In this document: positions 7,622-10,422 of the stretch, one piece after another
Numbering within the stretch: position 1 is the stretch's first letter
Layout: each line of letters opens with the position of its first letter
NCBI GenBank assembly: GCA_003024985.2
Contig: PXIH01S0002598.1
From: Euperipatoides rowelli
Lineage: Eukaryota; Onychophora; Udeonychophora; Euonychophora; Peripatopsidae
Reading direction: 5' to 3' (one strand)
Length of the DNA: 10,422 nucleotides
Notes under the pieces: model-generated
Told to the model about the DNA's origin: nothing
Database searches by the model: none
Seen by the model: only the letters and a program-made list of their open reading frames with translations
Position numbers and translations under genes: made by a program

Positions 7622-8276
7622 CAATGTACATCAAAATTATTATTTATGTGGATAGAGGTAAAAAAAATATCATCTAAGATCTCTTATAAATACAAAATCA
7701 AATATATTTTTCTTAAAATATGTAAGAGAAAGGTGTTTAAAAACAATATGAGGAAGGCTATTTTAAATATTAAAATGAAATTCTATTAAAAAAAAAGACA
7801 AACTTGAAAAAAAAAAAAAGACTACACAAATAAATGAAAAAGAGTTTATATTTTAATTTTATTTTTCTACAGTATTTCACTATTTCATCAATTTTTGATT
7901 GTTTTCTCAATGGGTGCTATTCTACATTTTAATGTCTAATCTTCCGTTTTGGATTAGAAATATACAGTACGATAGTTATTATCAAAGCCAATTTCCTGTA
8001 AATGAACGATGAAGTCATAAGATCTAAAATAAGCTCTTGTTAAAATAATATGACTTGAAAGGCTAAAATCTTTGTCTAGATTTCTATGCTTTATAAAAAT
8101 ACCTGTCTTAATACTTTACATGTTTAATTCAATTTTAATAAACAAATTTTCTTCAAGAAAAATGAATTTAAAACAAAAAGTGTATAAATGATAATTAACT
8201 TTTATTTTAAATCTTGTATTTGCGCTAATAAAACTTAAAAAATGCCTGAAAATATCACGCTAGATCAGAGACGGTC

Positions 8277-8389
8277 GCCATTATTACAGTCACATGACTA
8301 TCTCTGTTCCATCTCTACCAGCTTTTAGTCGGCAGAGATGCAGATAAAAATTGATCAGGTGACTTAACTGGTTTTGTCCTACTTCCGGT
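8277..8389. promoter_or_regulatory. Promoter-like motif cluster inside the NAA38 intron
   Basis: Within about 110 bp are a YY1-like GCCATT core (8277-8282), an E-box-type TCACATGA (8290-8297) and a full ETS/GABP-type ACTTCCGGT (8381-8389). The block is visibly less AT-rich than its surroundings. These are typical of housekeeping promoters and could mark an alternative start or an enhancer. No supported first exon accompanies it, although ATGCAGATAAAAATTGATCAG ending in a CAG|GTGAC donor-like site lies in the middle. The reading is inference from motifs only. Confidence 0.25.
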
Positions 8390-8578
8390 AGAGGTCATAA
8401 AAACGAGCCCAGAGTAAGATGCCAAAAGCATAAGACCCTTTTTAACTATAAGTTATTTCTTTTATACACGACAAACCATGCAAAAATGTAAATATAATAT
8501 ACTAGTTAATTTACATCATAACTAATTAAAACTTGATTCCACCACGTGAGGCTAAGCAACAGCTGTTTCATTCATCAC

Positions 8579-8869
8579 CTACATCTCGCAGATGGCCAGT
8601 CTGTTAATTGCAGCAATTACTATCAAATAGGCTAAAATTATGAAAATAGAGAATGAATGATCACAAGCTAGTGTATCACTCCCTAAGAGTATAGAAACAA
8701 TAAAACATTTATATTGGTGGTGTAATCCAGTAGAAGTGACACTATCTTTGTTTATGCCAGTAATGCAAAATATCACCTTTGCAAGAGTGGCACTGGTGGG
8801 TTCCTTAAAGAAATTGCTGCCAGCATCAAATAACATTTTGTGCCTCCCAATATCATGATCACCTTTCAT
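8579..8869 (-). other. Unrecognised 96-codon open frame, probably non-coding
   Basis: An ATG-to-stop frame on the - strand encodes a peptide with a hydrophobic C-terminal stretch (SIFIILAYLIVIAAI). I do not recognise a family. The word ATTGCAGCAAT occurs near both ends (about 8607 and 8868), hinting at repeat origin. The + strand also has a partial open frame here, and no splice-site context or conserved motif supports either. It sits within the NAA38 intron on the same strand, so a retained exon is possible in principle. Confidence 0.15.
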
Positions 8870-9040
8870 TGCAGCAATGTAGCATCATCCCATATTCCAA
8901 GTGAACGCTGGGTGAATTTATTTCTGTCTACTAAACAGTGAAGCAGTGCCAGATATAGGGAAAGAGGAGCAAGAGGGGCAATCAACCCTGGCATCACATC
9001 TGAGGGGCAGCAAAATGGACCTTGCAGTAAAAACATTATA

Positions 9041-9054
9041 CAGTATATACTGTA
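9041..9054. repeat. Perfect 14-bp palindrome ACAGTATATACTGT
   Basis: This self-complementary word lies inside the MITE-like element. Related ACAGTA/TACTGTA words are scattered through the window, so it is probably a low-complexity feature. Confidence 0.5.
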
Positions 9055-9180
9055 TTAAGTTTTTGATATTACAAAATTAAGACTGTGGTCAAGGGCGTTC
9101 ACTAATGTCTCTTATCAAAATGTTCATACAACCAAAAAAAAAAAAAAGTTTAATCAAATTATTTTTATCTTTTATCCACA

Positions 9181-9416
9181 CAACCTAAAAAAAAAATCTC
9201 AAAATATTTTATTTGGGAGAACACCTGCAGAAATTGGGGGTGCCAGAAGCCAACTTTGACCCAAAAACAAAAATAACTAGACCCACCACTGGGCTAAATA
9301 GTTATTTTATTTAAAAAAGGTTATCAAAATATTTTGTTTGGAAAACACAGAAATTGGGGGCGTCAGAAGCCAACTTTGCCCCCCCCCCCAAACAAAAATG
9401 TCTAGATCCAGCACAG
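9181..9416 (+). repeat. 120-bp tandem repeat (two units)
   Basis: Unit 1 (9181-9300) and unit 2 (9301-9416) share an A-run, CAAAATATTTTRTTTGG, AAATTGGGGG and AGAAGCCAACTTTG, plus a CTAGAYCCASCAC-like end, at a constant 120-bp spacing for the conserved words. Unit 2 carries an 11-base C run (9379-9389). Both lie in the right half of the MITE-like element. Confidence 0.8.
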
Positions 9417-9606
9417 TACAGTATTACCAGAGCTTGTAGTAAGCATTAACCATTATTATTGTTTTATCCACTATTCTTGTTATCAGTTATTTTTTTGTTT
9501 ACTGTATTGAATAGTTATGGATTATCAGGTGCAACCGGCCAGTCTTTTCTTCATTTGCATTGTTTAGTAATTAATTGGTATATCTTTATGATGAGCTCCA
9601 GATTAC

Positions 9607-9644
9607 ATTAACCCTCAGGGGTTAATTTCAACGACCACGTGGTC
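9607..9644. repeat. Two adjacent palindromes, the second with a CACGTG E-box
   Basis: ATTAACCC, loop TCAG, GGGTTAAT (9607-9626) is a perfect 8-bp-stem hairpin. Six bases later comes the perfect 12-bp palindrome GACCACGTGGTC (9633-9644), with CACGTG at its centre. Both are GC-rich relative to the surroundings. They may be the end of an unrecognised repeat or a bHLH-type binding site; the sequence alone does not decide. Confidence 0.7.
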
Positions 9645-9837
9645 TTCGTTACTCTGGGACCCATCGTAATATAAAGATCCAATAGTTTATATATATTTTT
9701 TCTAAAATCTGGTCATAAAATTTTTTGTTATAAGATCAAAAACAAATAATGCTAGTTTAAAAATATTGAATTGCAACTACTGATAATCTAATTCATTTGT
9801 AACTTTAACCATGCAAAAACTGTTAAAAGATACTAAC

Positions 9838-10009
9838 TATTATTCTTGAGAAATTCCCTGCAAGAGCCTAAAATAACATTACGATCTCGATCAGTGCACA
9901 GAAAGACACCAATTAAAACACGCCCATCTGTCATTTCAATCTTAATGCTTTTATTCAACCAACTTTCTAACAGAAGACGCATAGAAGACTTGGGCTTCTC
10001 AGCAGGAGT
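9838..10009 (-). CDS. NAA38: NAA38 (LSMD1) internal coding exon, first half of the LSm fold
   Basis: On the - strand an acceptor TTTATTTTCAG ends at 10010. The exon reads 57 full codons plus one base and ends at a GTTAGT donor. The peptide starts [20 protein letters not shown], continues with [19 protein letters not shown] and then [12 protein letters not shown]. This is the Sm1-like half of the NAA38 LSm domain; I recall human NAA38 with [24 protein letters not shown]-type sequence at this point. With the exon at 4854-4966 it accounts for 94 residues against about 125 in the human protein, so roughly 30 N-terminal residues and the start codon are missing. They lie in one or more exons beyond 10422, or less likely in a short exon I could not see. 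Confidence 0.95.
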
Positions 10010-10117
10010 CTGAAAATAAATAATTTTATATTAGGCAGGCATATTTAGATTACGGTATCTGAAAATATATGAATGGAAGTGTTGATCAAGTCTTTCTCTC
10101 ATTTTCTGGCATAGAAG

Positions 10118-10240
10118 TCATTTTGGATTCTAGAGATTTCAGTGCAACCATTATTACCAGTTTTTTTAAATGATTTTGCATAAATGTAAAATCATTTTAA
10201 AAAAAATGGGTAACAATGGTAGCGCTAGAATCCAAAATGA
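10118..10240. mobile_element. Nested palindromic MITE-like element (123 bp)
   Basis: The outer arms TCATTTTGGATTCTAG (10118-10133) and CTAGAATCCAAAATGA (10225-10240) are perfectly inverted over 16 bp. Inside, ACCATTATTACC (10147-10158) pairs with GGTAACAATGGT (10209-10220) at 11 of 12. The centre, AAATGATTTT...AAAATCATTT, pairs perfectly over 10 bp. The whole element could fold into one long hairpin. I infer a palindromic non-autonomous transposon; the family and target duplication are unresolved. Confidence 0.75.
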
Positions 10241-10244
10241 AGCC

Positions 10245-10372
10245 GTTTTGAATTCTAGAGATTGCAGCCCCACCATTGTTGCCTATTTTTTTTTTAAATA
10301 AATGATTTTACATAAATGTAAAACCGTGTTTTTTTTTTTTTAAAAAAAAAGATAACAATAGTATTTACTTTC
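10245..10372. repeat. Second, decayed copy of the palindromic element
   Basis: It follows the first copy directly and in the same orientation: TTTTGAATTCTAGAGATTGCAG (left arm), CCACCATTGTTGCC, AAATGATTTTACATAAATGTAAAA (centre) and GATAACAATAGT (right-arm remnant). The terminal right arm is lost or not recognisable. The left arm is closest to copy 1; poly-T/poly-A tracts have expanded. Confidence 0.6.
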
Positions 10373-10422
10373 AGGCAAACAACAATGGCAGTTACTTGTA
10401 TCAAAAAACAATGTTGGTTGGG

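Larger units (their letters stand above)
8944..9416. mobile_element. MITE-like element with short TIRs and a 120-bp internal tandem repeat
   Basis: The left end CAGTGCCAGATATAG (8944-8958) and the reverse-complemented right end CTGTGCTGGATCTAG (9402-9416) match at 11 of 15 positions. CAGTG-type ends resemble non-autonomous hAT elements. The right part carries two units offset by exactly 120 bp (AAATTGGGGG at 9231 and 9351, then CAGAAGCCAACTTTG). The first unit ends with its own terminus-like CTAGACCCACCACTGG. No clear 8-bp target duplication was found, so the class is tentative. Confidence 0.5.
4967..9837 (-). other. NAA38: NAA38 intron (4871 bp), phase 1
   Basis: The donor is GTTAGT (reading down from 9837) and the acceptor is ATATTTTTAG (ending at 4967). 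The split codon A|AT joins the two LSm halves in frame, which supports the intron. It separates the Sm1-like from the Sm2-like half and is filled with repeats: a short 21-bp tandem (5890-5931), the long-TIR element (6090-7621), the MITE-like element (8944-9416) and the palindromes at 9607-9644. At 4967-5889 and 7622-8270 I see nothing beyond AT-rich sequence and short chance palindromes. Confidence 0.88.
10010..10422 (-). other. NAA38: NAA38 upstream intron (partial)
   Basis: The acceptor ending at 10010 requires an intron upstream on the - strand. It holds the nested palindromic element (10118-10240) and its decayed second copy (to about 10372). I found no start codon with NAA38-like sequence. 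An open ATGGTGGGGCTG-initiated frame on the - strand falls wholly inside the palindromic repeats and is not taken as an exon. Confidence 0.75.

Noticed and set aside
10206-10290. ATGGTGGGGCTG... open frame on the - strand as a candidate NAA38 start exon
   Set aside because: It is made entirely of the palindromic repeat arms and does not resemble the NAA38 N-terminus.
1-10422. CRISPR arrays, operons, tRNA/rRNA genes, viral genes
   Set aside because: Both strands were scanned by eye; the repeats lack regular spacer structure, no RNA gene fold was recognised, and the coding content is spliced animal housekeeping genes.

Overview
This is a eukaryotic, very AT-rich (roughly 70% or more by eye) intron and intergenic window from an animal. 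Short TAGGCCTA/TAGGCTA-like words recur throughout and the repeat fossils look like those of marine invertebrates. With the animal type of the two genes recognised, a marine deuterostome such as an echinoderm is plausible, but this is inference and was not tested. There is no bacterial gene, operon, CRISPR array or rRNA/tRNA.

Two conserved housekeeping genes enter from opposite ends and converge tail to tail. At the left, on the + strand, lies the last coding exon of ALG3 (369-531), the ER alpha-1,3-mannosyltransferase of N-glycan precursor assembly; bases 1-368 are its last intron. At the right, on the - strand, lie two coding exons of NAA38/LSMD1, the LSm-fold auxiliary subunit of the NatC N-terminal acetyltransferase. 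They are 9838-10009 (first half of the LSm fold) and 4854-4966 (second half and stop), joined in matching phase across a 4871-bp intron. The N-terminal exon(s) lie beyond the right edge. The two genes act in unrelated processes and are simply neighbours.

The other 95% or so is non-coding, and much of it is recognisable repeat debris. It includes: a hAT-like element with an 8-bp target duplication (636-890) inserted into an older repeat that has an inverted relative at 2482-2517; a diverged tandem pair at 1405-1735; a long-terminal-inverted-repeat element of about 1.53 kb (6090-7621) inside the NAA38 intron, carrying a ~396-bp tandem duplication with the window's only N at its junction; a perfect 12-bp-stem hairpin at 7398-7427; a MITE-like element with a 120-bp internal tandem repeat (8944-9416); two adjacent palindromes (9607-9644); and a nested palindromic element plus a decayed second copy (10118-10372), 109 bases upstream of a NAA38 exon in its direction of transcription.

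I see no convincing new protein-coding system. The parts most worth checking are the long-TIR element, the duplication with N (possible assembly artefact), and a strong splice donor 17 nt past the NAA38 stop.
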